Shown: piece after piece, positions 1 through 8,346 of the stretch
How the letters are laid out: each line of letters begins with the position of its first letter
Position numbering within the stretch: the stretch's first letter is position 1
Assembly: GCA_035489435.1 (NCBI GenBank)
Contig: DATHKG010000020.1
From: DATHKG01 sp035489435
GTDB lineage: Bacteria; Bacteroidota; Bacteroidia; Chitinophagales; Chitinophagaceae
Reading direction: 5' to 3' (one strand)
DNA length: 64,000 bases
Made by a program: the position numbers and the translations under genes
The notes under the pieces: generated by a model
What the model was told of the DNA's origin: nothing
What the model saw: the letters and a program-made list of their open reading frames with translations, nothing else
Database searches by the model: none

Positions 1-1230
1 AAGTTGCTTCCTGAGTCGGTTGGATTTGTGGATGCGCTTCATGTTAGCGGAAGACTGGGAAAACTAAATGTGATCACTACAGGTGTTAGTGAAAATGGAT
101 TTGACTGGAAAGACCGTTATAATATCTTCAGCGGTATTATTGGAGGATTCTTTTTGTCGCTCTCCTATTTTGGAACAGATCAGTCGCAGGTGGGTCGTTA
201 CCTCGCTGCTAAAAATGTTTCAGAGAGCAGGGTAGGTTTGCTGATGAACGGACTTGTAAAAGTACCCATGCAATTTCTCATCTTGATTTTGGGCACCATG
301 GTTTTTGCTTTTTACCAGTTTAACAGTGCGCCGGTTTTTTTCAATGATGTGGAACTTGCAAAGGTGGAAAAAAGCAGCTATAAAGATTCTCTCACTGTTC
401 TGAAAAAAGAGTTTGAGCTTGTGTCGCTGCAAAAACAGGCGGCAGTTAAAACATTTGCTGACTTACCGGAAAATAGTCCCGAAGAACAAAAAGCAAGCGA
501 TAACCTGATAGCTATTAATAAAAAATCAGATCAGATCAGGAGCCAGGTAAAAAAAATAATAGCCAGTGATGAGATTAAAGGTGATGGTAATGATGCGAAT
601 TATATATTCCTGAGGTTTGTGGTCGATTATCTTCCGGCCGGGCTGGTTGGACTACTTATCGCGATTATTATACTGGCCGCCTGGGGTTCTATAGCTGCCG
701 CATTAAATGCGCTGGCTTCCTGTACTATCATTGATTTTCACAAACGTTTTTCAAAAACTGAGCTTACGCCTGCCCGTGAGTACCGGCTCTCGAAATTATA
801 TACCTTATTCTGGGGAGTGTTTTGTGTTTTTATTGCGCAGTTTGCGTACAACATCGGGAACAGCCTGATTGAGGCAGTAAATGTGCTGGGGTCACTTTTT
901 TATGGTGTTATACTAGGTATATTCCTGGTAGCATTTTATCTGAAAAAAGTTGGTTCCAAAGCAGTATTTCTAAGTGCAGTTGTTGTTGAATTGTATATCA
1001 TCCTGTCTGTGATTTGGCCCTGGTTGTTGTCAAAACTTCCTGTGTTAGGAAATATAGTGCCCGACGTTATTAATAATTTTATGAATTCAGCCAGTACAAT
1101 CGGTTTTTTATGGCTTAACCTGATAGGCGCAGCAGGGGTATTCATCCTTTCTTATCTAATTCACCTGGTTGTAGGAAACGATAAAGCTGGTAGGTTTGAT
1201 TTGCTTCCGGATGAGAACACGGCCCAATAA
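1..1230 (+). CDS. sodium:solute symporter (SSS family), 5'-truncated by window edge
   Basis: C-terminal part of a sodium/solute symporter; the frame is open from base 1, so the true start lies to the left. Visible are several hydrophobic helices, the SSS-like stretch GTDQSQVGRYLAAK near residue 60, and a charged coiled loop (about residues 118-190) between membrane helices. Such a loop is seen in some Bacteroidota symporters. The family takes up sugars, sialic acids, amino acids or vitamins with Na+; the substrate cannot be told from this fragment. It ends in a convergent junction with the DUF2911 gene and is followed by ATGAGT-type repeats and a bidirectional terminator. Confidence 0.85.
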   Translation, partial: KLLPESVGFVDALHVSGRLGKLNVITTGVSENGFDWKDRYNIFSGIIGGFFLSLSYFGTDQSQVGRYLAAKNVSESRVGLLMNGLVKVPMQFLILILGTMVFAFYQFNSAPVFFNDVELAKVEKSSYKDSLTVLKKEFELVSLQKQAAVKTFADLPENSPEEQKASDNLIAINKKSDQIRSQVKKIIASDEIKGDGNDANYIFLRFVVDYLPAGLVGLLIAIIILAAWGSIAAALNALASCTIIDFHKRFSKTELTPAREYRLSKLYTLFWGVFCVFIAQFAYNIGNSLIEAVNVLGSLFYGVILGIFLVAFYLKKVGSKAVFLSAVVVELYIILSVIWPWLLSKLPVLGNIVPDVINNFMNSASTIGFLWLNLIGAAGVFILSYLIHLVVGNDKAGRFDLLPDENTAQ

Positions 1231-1267
1231 GTTGTGAGTTGTGAGTGGTGAGTTGAGTTATGAGTGA
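1231..1267 (+). repeat. degenerate GAGTTGTGAGT/ATGAGTG repeats at a convergent junction (copy 1)
   Basis: Tandem, imperfect 7-8 bp units (GTTGTGAGT, GTGGTGAGT, GTTATGAGTG) begin immediately after the symporter stop codon. They read in the sense direction of that gene. The same family recurs near 6543, 9045, 14287 and 63022, always at the 3' ends of convergent genes. Confidence 0.8.
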
Positions 1268-1310
1268 TCTATCGTCTGAATGTTATGAAAACACCCATAA
1301 ATGGAAAATT

Positions 1311-1348
1311 AAAAAAAACACCGGATGAATTACCCGGTGTTTTTTTTT
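1311..1348. terminator. bidirectional intrinsic terminator
   Basis: Inverted repeat ACACCGG / CCGGTGT with an 8-base A-run on the left and an 8-9 base T-run on the right. It serves both convergent transcripts, the symporter (+) and the DUF2911 gene (-). Confidence 0.9.
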
Positions 1349-1351
1349 AGA

Positions 1352-2188
1352 TTACTTCAACTTCGCAAGTAATTTCTCGTTCATTACAACATAGTTATCA
1401 TTTTTCTCAGCCTTAGCCAGCGTAAGTGATTTATTTGCTGCTGCAATAGCTTCTGTTTTCTTATTTGCTTTTGCAAGAATGTTTGCCTGCTGATAGATAA
1501 CCCAGTAAGCTTCCGGTTGTTCCTGCGCGGCTTTGTTGATCCACTCGACTGCTTTGTTTATGTCTTTATTGTTTTCTGAATAATACAAAGCAGCCTGGAA
1601 ATAAGCAGGTTTAGCAGTCTTCATGTTTTCTTGAATCTGGCTCATAACCCGGCCATCAACATCAGTTGTAATTGGCAGTTTCAAAGCAACATCTTCCCAC
1701 ATAAGCATCAGATCGCATCCGTTATTTTTGAGATTGCCGAATTGCATTGTAAGTGTTTCCACTTTCACCGGAGCTTTTTCTGTCTTCACTTTTACGCGAA
1801 CCAGGTCCTGGTCCTGCTTATAGGCGGCAGCACCGGTAACATCAGTTTGTTTCGTAATGATAAAAGTCCATTCTTTTGGATCGGGGATAGACAACAAACC
1901 ATATTTTCCGGCAGGAAGTTTTGTTCCACCAATGGTAACTTCTTCAGATAAAGTCAGGATGGTTGCGTTGTTTGCACCTGTGCGCCAAACCATACCATAT
2001 TTTTCAAGATCACCGAATATTTTCCGGCCTTTAACACTGGGCCGTGAATATGATAACTCGATTGTTCCAACACCAACTTCCTGTTTGATAGTCTGGAGTG
2101 GTGAGGGGGCGGGTGTTTTCAATCCCTGCGCGAGCATAGCAAATGGCAGCATGGCAGCCAGGGCGGCAGTCATTAGTGTTTTCTTCAT
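1352..2188 (-). CDS. secreted DUF2911 domain protein
   Basis: About 278 residues from the ATG at 2188. This start gives a clean signal peptide (MKKTLMTAALAAMLPFAMLAQ). The longer open frame up to 2287 would overlap the upstream gene and lacks a signal at its N-terminus. DUF2911 (about residues 25-165) carries typical stretches such as KIFGDLEKYGMVWRTGANN and LPAGKYGLLSIP. The remainder looks like one or two TPR-like helical repeats (NKAVEWINKAAQEQPEAYW). The function of DUF2911 is unknown; it is common in Bacteroidota envelope proteins. It lies 44 bp downstream of the anti-sigma/TonB-C fusion on the same strand, so probably in the sigma-factor operon. Confidence 0.88.
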   Translation of the reverse strand: MKKTLMTAALAAMLPFAMLAQGLKTPAPSPLQTIKQEVGVGTIELSYSRPSVKGRKIFGDLEKYGMVWRTGANNATILTLSEEVTIGGTKLPAGKYGLLSIPDPKEWTFIITKQTDVTGAAAYKQDQDLVRVKVKTEKAPVKVETLTMQFGNLKNNGCDLMLMWEDVALKLPITTDVDGRVMSQIQENMKTAKPAYFQAALYYSENNKDINKAVEWINKAAQEQPEAYWVIYQQANILAKANKKTEAIAAANKSLTLAKAEKNDNYVVMNEKLLAKLK

Positions 2189-2232
2189 AATACCTTTTTT
2201 TTGCAAAGGTAACAGATTGGATAATCTAAAAT

Positions 2233-3819
2233 TTAGAATCTCATAGTGATTGTAACAGCCGCTTTTTTGCCTTTGCGCAGCTTCCATTTCGGGCCCTCTT
2301 TTACAAGCCGGATAACCTCCTGGTCATGCTTAGCCGAAATCGATCTTATCACCCGAAACTGGGTTAACTTGTTTTTAGCTGTAACCTGGAAGCTTAGCTC
2401 TGTTTCCGCGGAACCATTCAGGACAAGGCTTGAATCTTTATTTGTCTGCAGATATTTATCCCATACAAGCCAGCCTCCTTCGGGTTCTGCCTCGCGGCGG
2501 GATACCGTTACGGAACCGGTAATATCTTTTTTTCGCTGGGTGCCATACCCGATTACAACCACTTCATTAAGCGTATTGTCTACATCGGGCAGGAGCAGGT
2601 TATTGGCTATATCATCCTTCTGAAGCCTGAAGCGCGTGGTTTCGCGGCCAACCATTGAAGCTTCTACTTCTATTACTGAATCGGGAGAAGCAATTCTGAA
2701 TTTGCCATTATTATCTGTAGTATAGGTGGTGGCGTTGTTATTCAACTTCAATACAGCGTTTGATAATGGTTTGTTATCTGATGTAAAGATTTGCCCATTG
2801 AAATAATTTAGAGCTGACTGGTTGTTGTTTGTGGCTTTGCGGGAATCAAAATCAACACCGGCCACCTTACCTGAAAGCTTTGTCTCAAGCGGGGCAGCTG
2901 TTTGAGATCTCGTTGTGTCTGACTGTAAGTTTGCTGCAACATCTTTTTTGACTTCTGACTCTTCTGCTTTCTTTAATGGCATTGCTGCTTCTCGTTTTGC
3001 GGGAGCAAGTTCCCTGTCTTCTATCGCATTGGCTTTTTCATTTATTGCAATAGTTTTATCATTTGATGGAACAGCCTTTTGCGTTACAACAGCTTTTTGT
3101 TTTGCAGCATCTTTTTGTTCTTCAGCATCCTTTTGTGCTGCAGCAGTATTCTGATTTGTTGAATTAGCTTTTTGTTTTATACTCACAGTCCTTTCGTTTG
3201 CTGCTAAAGCTCTGTCTTCTCTTGAAGGAGCTGGATACTCCTCTTTTTCATCCCTGGGTTTTTCGCTGCTTTTATTTAAGATGGATTTAGCTGCGGGTTT
3301 GTTATCATCCGTTTCATCCGTTTTTGCAATATCCAGGGATGTGTCCGAATTTTTTGAACTCAAGTTCTTTGACTCCATGGTTGAAGTCTGGGGTAGGACA
3401 GAATCGACCGTAATTCCTTCAACTTCGGTTTTGTTATTCTTGTCGTTTACCGACAACAACAATTCCTCCGCACGATCAGTGTATGAACGGTATCCCAGCA
3501 CTCCTGCGGTTATAATTATTGAAGCAGCCACAGCCGCCTGCCACCATTTCATATTAACAACAGGAACGAGATTACGTTTATTTTTGCCTTTAATCCTTTC
3601 AGAAAATTCTGTCTGCAGATTAATAGCTGAATTTTCCACTGAAGCCAGGCCATGTTCTGAGATCCCCGATGAAAAACCTTCTATCGCATCGGAAAGAAAC
3701 GGATCCTCCAGCGCCGCTTTTTCAATGGCATGCATCTCCATGGGGGACATCTCATCCTGTACATAACGCCGGATGTCCTCTGCACTATACTTTTTTATAT
3801 TTCCGCTATTGTCCTTCAT
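2233..3819 (-). CDS. membrane-anchored anti-sigma-like / CarboxypepD_reg / TonB C-terminal fusion protein
   Basis: 528 residues. Residues 10-50 form a short helical anti-sigma-like segment (YSAEDIRRYVQDEMSPMEM). One membrane helix lies at about 92-110. Residues 115-330 are low-complexity, rich in A, K, E and Q. A carboxypeptidase-regulatory-like beta domain follows (about 335-410), then EVVVIGYGTQRKKDITGSV, which resembles the plug start of SusC-type receptors. The last 75 residues resemble a TonB C-terminal domain (HDQEVIRLVKEGPKWKLRKGKK). The ATG overlaps the sigma factor stop by 4 bases (ATGA), indicating translational coupling. I infer a regulator or energy transducer spanning the inner membrane and acting with the sigma factor. 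Domain assignment is by eye; the TonB-C call is good but not certain. Confidence 0.8.
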   Translation of the reverse strand: MKDNSGNIKKYSAEDIRRYVQDEMSPMEMHAIEKAALEDPFLSDAIEGFSSGISEHGLASVENSAINLQTEFSERIKGKNKRNLVPVVNMKWWQAAVAASIIITAGVLGYRSYTDRAEELLLSVNDKNNKTEVEGITVDSVLPQTSTMESKNLSSKNSDTSLDIAKTDETDDNKPAAKSILNKSSEKPRDEKEEYPAPSREDRALAANERTVSIKQKANSTNQNTAAAQKDAEEQKDAAKQKAVVTQKAVPSNDKTIAINEKANAIEDRELAPAKREAAMPLKKAEESEVKKDVAANLQSDTTRSQTAAPLETKLSGKVAGVDFDSRKATNNNQSALNYFNGQIFTSDNKPLSNAVLKLNNNATTYTTDNNGKFRIASPDSVIEVEASMVGRETTRFRLQKDDIANNLLLPDVDNTLNEVVVIGYGTQRKKDITGSVTVSRREAEPEGGWLVWDKYLQTNKDSSLVLNGSAETELSFQVTAKNKLTQFRVIRSISAKHDQEVIRLVKEGPKWKLRKGKKAAVTITMRF

Positions 3820-4424
3820 TGACCGGGAAATTTTGAGATGCTTTTATCTTCAATAATTATTGCCTTTTCCATACAGATCTTCAGATTCCGCCTGCCGTTC
3901 TGGATAAAACTTCTGACTTTATTCCAGTCTATGCCGGTTATTTCCGCGATTTCCTTGTAGCTTTTGTTTTCAAGGTAAAACAACCGTACCGTCTTTTGCT
4001 GTTCATCTGATAGTGTTTCCAGGCATTTTTCCATTCTGCCAAATTCAGCTTCTTTCTCCATCACAGCAGTCAGATGCGAATCTTCGCCAGATTGCATAGT
4101 TTCTGCATGAAATTCCGAGGTTTTTATTGTCTTCGGGGACCTTAACTGCATCAGGCAGTGGTTTTTAGCGAGTGTATATAGCCATCCTTTAAAGTTGTCT
4201 ATCTCGTGTTTATCGAGTTTGATCACTAATTCTTCAAAGATCTGCATAACGGCATCTTTGGCCCGCTCAGGTTCTTTAAAATATTTTAGACAAACCCCGA
4301 AAAGCAGGTCCATATAACGTTGAAATAACAGGGCAACGATATTAATATCGCGATCCTTTTTGTAGCGGGTAACCAGATCAATATCCGCAACCCCAGGGTC
4401 ATTTATGTCTTTAATAAACATCAA
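3816..4424 (-). CDS. ECF-type RNA polymerase sigma factor
   Basis: 202 residues, the usual ECF size. The region 2 helix is around residues 25-95 (ALLFQRYMDLLFGVCLKYFK, then DNFKGWLYTLAKNHCL). Region 4 is at about 130-180 (LSDEQQKTVRLFYLENKSYK, then EIAEITGIDWNKVRSFIQ). It is the first gene of the operon with the anti-sigma/TonB-C fusion, overlapping it by 4 bases, and diverges from the vWA gene at 4521. The target promoters are unknown; the vWA gene is a natural candidate because it shares the intergenic region and the CarboxypepD/plug-like module. Confidence 0.93.
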   Translation of the reverse strand: MMFIKDINDPGVADIDLVTRYKKDRDINIVALLFQRYMDLLFGVCLKYFKEPERAKDAVMQIFEELVIKLDKHEIDNFKGWLYTLAKNHCLMQLRSPKTIKTSEFHAETMQSGEDSHLTAVMEKEAEFGRMEKCLETLSDEQQKTVRLFYLENKSYKEIAEITGIDWNKVRSFIQNGRRNLKICMEKAIIIEDKSISKFPGQ

Positions 4425-4520
4425 TCAGGAATAAAAATAGCAAAAACAACCATGGAAAAAATTGTTTTGGCTTTTATGTAATAAATCAGACAGGCGCATC
4501 CTGATTCAAAATAAACATAT

Positions 4521-6542
4521 ATGAAACCTCATGTAAAGCTTTTTGAAACACCTGCGCAAAGTGCAGGCTATCCGAACCCCAAGACAAAATTGTACGATGG
4601 GAAGTTAACGGGAAATAAAAATGCGGGTAAGAAATATGTTCTTGCCAGCGCCCTGATGATGATATTGATTGTTATGTCATTTACAATGCCGGTAACATTT
4701 GTACTTAACGGAACAGTCGTGGACGCTTCAACAGGTGTGGCTATAAAGGGTGTTACAGTATCAGTAAAAGGCTCAGGCACAAAGGTGCTCACAGATGCTC
4801 ATGGAGCTTTCAATTTAACAATTGAAGGCAGGTCGCAGACGCTTGAATTTTCTTATGTCGGTTATATTACCCTGACAAAGAAGGTTAAAGACGGTGATAA
4901 AAATCTAATCATCAAATTAACTTCCGACCCTTCCAAACTGGAAGAAGTTGTTGTGACTGGTTATGGCACTGTAAAAAAAACCGATCTGTTAGGTAGTGTC
5001 GCTGGTGTGCAAGTATCGCCGTCAATGACCCGCAGTGTGCAGCTTGATCAAAAGGTAATGTCAAATCAATATTATAAGCGCGAACACGAAGCTCCACTAC
5101 CAATGGATCGTGAAGGTTATGATGCAATAACAGAAAATGGTTTTAAAACAGTTGGCCAGGATCCTCTTTCAACATTTTCGATTGATGTAGACGCCGCTTC
5201 TTACAGCAATGTTCGGCGAATGCTGAATATGGGACAACTTCCGCCGGCCGGCGCAGTGCGTATTGAAGAGATGATCAATTATTTTAAGTATGACTATAAG
5301 GCACCTGTGAAGGATGATCCATTTTCAATCAATACTGAAATAGCAGCTTGTCCCTGGAATAATGAGCATCAACTGGTCTCCATTGGTTTACAGGGTAAAT
5401 TGATTCCCACTGATAACCTTCCTGCCAGCAACCTGGTTTTCCTGATTGATGTTAGCGGATCAATGGAAAATCAGAATAAGTTACCGCTGGTGCAGCAATC
5501 CTTAAAATTATTGGTTGATCAACTACGGGAAAAGGATAGGGTAGCACTGGTTGTTTATGCCGGCAATGCCGGGTTGGTACTTCCATCCACTTCCGGAGAT
5601 GAAAAAATAAAAATCAAGGATGCTATTGACCGGCTGAGTGCAGGTGGATCAACAGCTGGTGGTGAAGGAATAAAACTTGCTTACAAAACAGCCCGTGAAA
5701 ATTTTATCAAACCAGGGAATAACCGCATTATACTTTGTTCTGATGGTGACTTTAATGTTGGTGCAAGTAGTGATGCAGCACTCGAAGAAATGATAGAAAC
5801 AGAAAGAAAATCAGGCGTGTTTCTGACGATCCTCGGTTATGGTATGGGAAATTACCAGGATGCAAAAATGCAAAAGCTGGCCGGAAAAGGAAACGGCAAT
5901 CATGCTTATATTGATAACCTGAGCGAAGCAAGAAAGGTACTGGTAAAAGAATTTGGCGGCACCTTATTTGCGATAGCTAAGGATGTGAAGTTACAGATAG
6001 AATTTAATCCCGCTAAAGTGCAGGCTTACCGGTTGGTAGGATATGAGAACCGTATGCTAAACAAAGAAGATTTTAATGATGATCTGAAAGATGCGGGTGA
6101 ACTTGGAAGCGGTCATACTGTCACTGCTTTGTACGAGATAATACCGGTTGGTGTAAAATCTTCATTTATCAAATCTGTTGATGAATTAAAATACCAGAAA
6201 GAAAATACAGGCAGCACCACCAATTCCGGCGAAATGATGACCATCAAATTCCGGTATAAAAAACCTGATAGCGATGTCAGTAGTTTAATTTCTCACCCGG
6301 TTATGTTTACCTCCTCTTCAATCAGTAAAACATCTGAAAACTTCAGATTTGCTGCTGCGGTAGCCCAATTCGGAATGTTGCTTCGTAAATCCGAATACAA
6401 ACAGCAGTCCTCATATCAGAATACCTGGACCTTAGCTAAAGATGCGCTGGGTAAAGACGAAGAAGGATACCGTAGTGAATTCCTGAAGATGATCAGGAAT
6501 GCGCAGACGCTTCAGCAACAGGACGATGTTAGTAAACGTTAA
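4521..6542 (+). CDS. vWA domain protein (YfbK-like, DUF3520) with N-terminal CarboxypepD_reg and SusC-plug-like motif
   Basis: 673 residues. One hydrophobic helix at about 39-60 acts as signal or anchor. A carboxypeptidase-regulatory-like domain spans about 62-135. At 141-160 sits EEVVVTGYGTVKKTDLLG, the plug signature of SusC-type receptors, without any barrel. Next come a vWF-N region (about 195-280), a von Willebrand A domain with MIDAS DVSGSM at 310-315, and a DUF3520-like C-terminal region to about 660. The MIDAS binds a divalent metal and a protein partner. It is probably exposed in the periplasm or at the surface. Its function is not established; divergent orientation next to the ECF sigma operon and the shared modules suggest one envelope system. 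Confidence 0.88.
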   Translation: MKPHVKLFETPAQSAGYPNPKTKLYDGKLTGNKNAGKKYVLASALMMILIVMSFTMPVTFVLNGTVVDASTGVAIKGVTVSVKGSGTKVLTDAHGAFNLTIEGRSQTLEFSYVGYITLTKKVKDGDKNLIIKLTSDPSKLEEVVVTGYGTVKKTDLLGSVAGVQVSPSMTRSVQLDQKVMSNQYYKREHEAPLPMDREGYDAITENGFKTVGQDPLSTFSIDVDAASYSNVRRMLNMGQLPPAGAVRIEEMINYFKYDYKAPVKDDPFSINTEIAACPWNNEHQLVSIGLQGKLIPTDNLPASNLVFLIDVSGSMENQNKLPLVQQSLKLLVDQLREKDRVALVVYAGNAGLVLPSTSGDEKIKIKDAIDRLSAGGSTAGGEGIKLAYKTARENFIKPGNNRIILCSDGDFNVGASSDAALEEMIETERKSGVFLTILGYGMGNYQDAKMQKLAGKGNGNHAYIDNLSEARKVLVKEFGGTLFAIAKDVKLQIEFNPAKVQAYRLVGYENRMLNKEDFNDDLKDAGELGSGHTVTALYEIIPVGVKSSFIKSVDELKYQKENTGSTTNSGEMMTIKFRYKKPDSDVSSLISHPVMFTSSSISKTSENFRFAAAVAQFGMLLRKSEYKQQSSYQNTWTLAKDALGKDEEGYRSEFLKMIRNAQTLQQQDDVSKR

Positions 6543-6650
6543 TATAGTTATGAGTTATGAGTGATGAGTGATGAGTGAGTGTAGGAGTTAAAAGTGTATG
6601 AGTGACAACTCAATCACTCATGCACTCACTCATCACTCATCACTCATCAC
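6543..6650. repeat. ATGAGTT/ATGAGTG repeat array forming a long inverted repeat (copy 2)
   Basis: The left arm reads TTATGAGTTATGAGTGATGA and so on directly after the vWA stop. The right arm carries the complementary CATCACTCATCACTCATCAC up to the xerD stop. Each arm is sense to the gene it follows, so both convergent transcripts could fold into a long imperfect hairpin. The xerD stop codon (6647-6649) lies inside the right arm. Confidence 0.85.
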
Positions 6651-7552
6651 TTCTTGACGAAGGCCGGATGAAAACGTTGTAGCGTGTCCCTAAGGAAGTC
6701 CCTGTTCAGGTGTGTATAGATTTCAGTCGTGGTTATGCTTTCATGACCCAGCATTTCCTGGACGGCTCTAAGATCAGCACCCCCTTCCACAAGATGTGTT
6801 GCAAAAGAATGCCGGAAAGTATGCGGTGAAATGTTCTTGGTGATGCCGGCTTTTTTTACAAGATCTTTTAGCATCAGGAAAATCATCACCCTCGTTAATT
6901 TAGCCCCACGCCGGTTAATGAATAATATGTCTTCATGCCCGGGTTTAACAGGCATGTGTACCCGAATATCTTTCCGGTATATATTGATGTATTTTATAGC
7001 CGATTCACCAATCGGCACAAGACGTTCTTTATCACCTTTGCCAATTACCCTGATAAACCCCACATCAAGGTAAAGACAGGAAATTTTCAGGTTAACCAAT
7101 TCTGAAACCCTTAGCCCGGAGCTATACATAGTTTCGAGAATAGCTTTGTTTCTTCCACCTTCTGGTTTGCTCAGATCGATCGCGTTAATAATCGATTCTA
7201 TCTCTTCAAAACCCAGCACATCGGGCAATGCCCTTTTAAGTTTTGGTGTTTCAAGCAACACCGAAGGATCTTTTGTGATGATCTGCTCCGTCAGGCAATA
7301 TTTGAAAAATGACCGGATACCTGAAATGATCCTTGATTGTGAAGTGGCAGTCATTCCAAGTTCTGCAATCCATTTTACGAATCCCTGCAGATCTTTAAAT
7401 TCGAGATCCGACGGGCTTTTGTCCATACCCGTAGTTTCCAGGTAAGAAAGCAGTTTATCAAGGTCGCGCAGATAAGCCTCCACAGAATGATCTGCAAGCG
7501 ATTTTTCAAGTTGAAGATAAAACTTAAAGCCTTTTTTATAAGATTCCCACAT
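6647..7552 (-). CDS. xerD: site-specific tyrosine recombinase XerD
   Basis: 301 residues, typical XerC/D length. An N-terminal SAM-like core-binding domain (about 1-90) precedes the catalytic domain. Catalytic residues are visible: R148 (SSGLRVSEL), K172 (GKGDKERL), H244 and R247 (SPHTFRHSF), H270 (LGHES) and nucleophile Y279 (TTEIYTHL). It resolves chromosome dimers at dif with a partner recombinase. It stands alone with no att sites, cargo or transposase nearby, so it is read as the housekeeping enzyme rather than a mobile-element integrase. The last codons and stop (VKK-TGA) run into the ATGAGTG repeat array. Confidence 0.93.
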   Translation of the reverse strand: MWESYKKGFKFYLQLEKSLADHSVEAYLRDLDKLLSYLETTGMDKSPSDLEFKDLQGFVKWIAELGMTATSQSRIISGIRSFFKYCLTEQIITKDPSVLLETPKLKRALPDVLGFEEIESIINAIDLSKPEGGRNKAILETMYSSGLRVSELVNLKISCLYLDVGFIRVIGKGDKERLVPIGESAIKYINIYRKDIRVHMPVKPGHEDILFINRRGAKLTRVMIFLMLKDLVKKAGITKNISPHTFRHSFATHLVEGGADLRAVQEMLGHESITTTEIYTHLNRDFLRDTLQRFHPAFVKK

Positions 7553-7654
7553 ATTGACGGGGGTAACTATTGTTGATGCCCAAGGGGCAAATTTATGTTT
7601 GATGATGTATATTCGTTCCGTTCATGATAACAAAATAAATTTCAATTTTCATTC

Positions 7655-8158
7655 ATGCTTCCCACCAACCTAAGGTCGTTCCGGCTAAAAGTGCGTAAGA
7701 ATAAATCCGTCATGAAACGGTTCCTGTCGAAGATCGACAAAAATCCGCCAAGAGGCCTTGATTCTATGGCCATAGTTGCCGATAAGGAAGTATGGCAGGA
7801 AATAGATTGTTTGTCCTGTGCAAATTGTTGCAAGACCATGTCACCGACTTTCACGAATTCAGATGTAAAACGGATTGCTGCTCACCTGGCCATGTCAGAA
7901 GAAGCGTTCCGGAAAAAATGGCTTTATCGTGACAGGAACAAAGACTGGATAAATAAGATCCAGCCATGCCAGTTTCTTAACCTGGAAGACAATAAATGCA
8001 GTATATATGAAGTTCGTCCAAAAGATTGTGCCGGATTTCCACATCATACAAAAAGGCGCATGGTCGACTACATGCATGTGTTCAAACAGAATATCGAATA
8101 TTGTCCCGCAACCTACCGGCTGGTAGAAAAGATGAAAGCCAGGATAACAGGATTATAA
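7655..8158 (+). CDS. YkgJ-family cysteine cluster protein
   Basis: 167 residues. Cysteines occur in the family pattern: CLSCANCC near residues 51-58, then CQFLNLEDNKCSIYEVRPKDC at about 108-128 and a further Cys near 149 (EYCPATYRL). The family (UPF0153/CxxCxxCC) is thought to bind zinc or an Fe-S cluster; the biochemical role is unknown. The start at 7655 is the first ATG of the frame. It is divergent from xerD across about 100 bp. Confidence 0.85.
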   Translation: MLPTNLRSFRLKVRKNKSVMKRFLSKIDKNPPRGLDSMAIVADKEVWQEIDCLSCANCCKTMSPTFTNSDVKRIAAHLAMSEEAFRKKWLYRDRNKDWINKIQPCQFLNLEDNKCSIYEVRPKDCAGFPHHTKRRMVDYMHVFKQNIEYCPATYRLVEKMKARITGL

Positions 8159-8321
8159 CTGAAGGGGAAGGATTACTTGCATATTGCCGCTGGCAAGAAC
8201 CACTGGTATTTAACTACAGGGAAGAATCATCCGCATAACTGCCAGATTCGCACAGTTCCATAACCGTTCTGAGGTATCACTTTGATAAAGCTGCCCCACT
8301 TAACCATCACGGTAAATTTCT

Positions 8322-8329
8322 TAACTTTG
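8322..8329 (+). promoter_or_regulatory. putative -7 element TAACTTTG upstream of lipB
   Basis: TAACTTTG matches the Bacteroidota -7 consensus TAnnTTTG and lies 18 bp before the lipB start. No convincing -33 TTTG is seen at the usual spacing, so this is a half-supported promoter. Confidence 0.5.
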
Positions 8330-8346
8330 CAGTCTAAATAAGACGT

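Noticed and set aside
6647..7552. Tyrosine recombinase as integrase of a mobile element
   Set aside because: Length and motifs fit housekeeping XerD; no flanking direct repeats, tRNA target, relaxase or cargo genes are visible.
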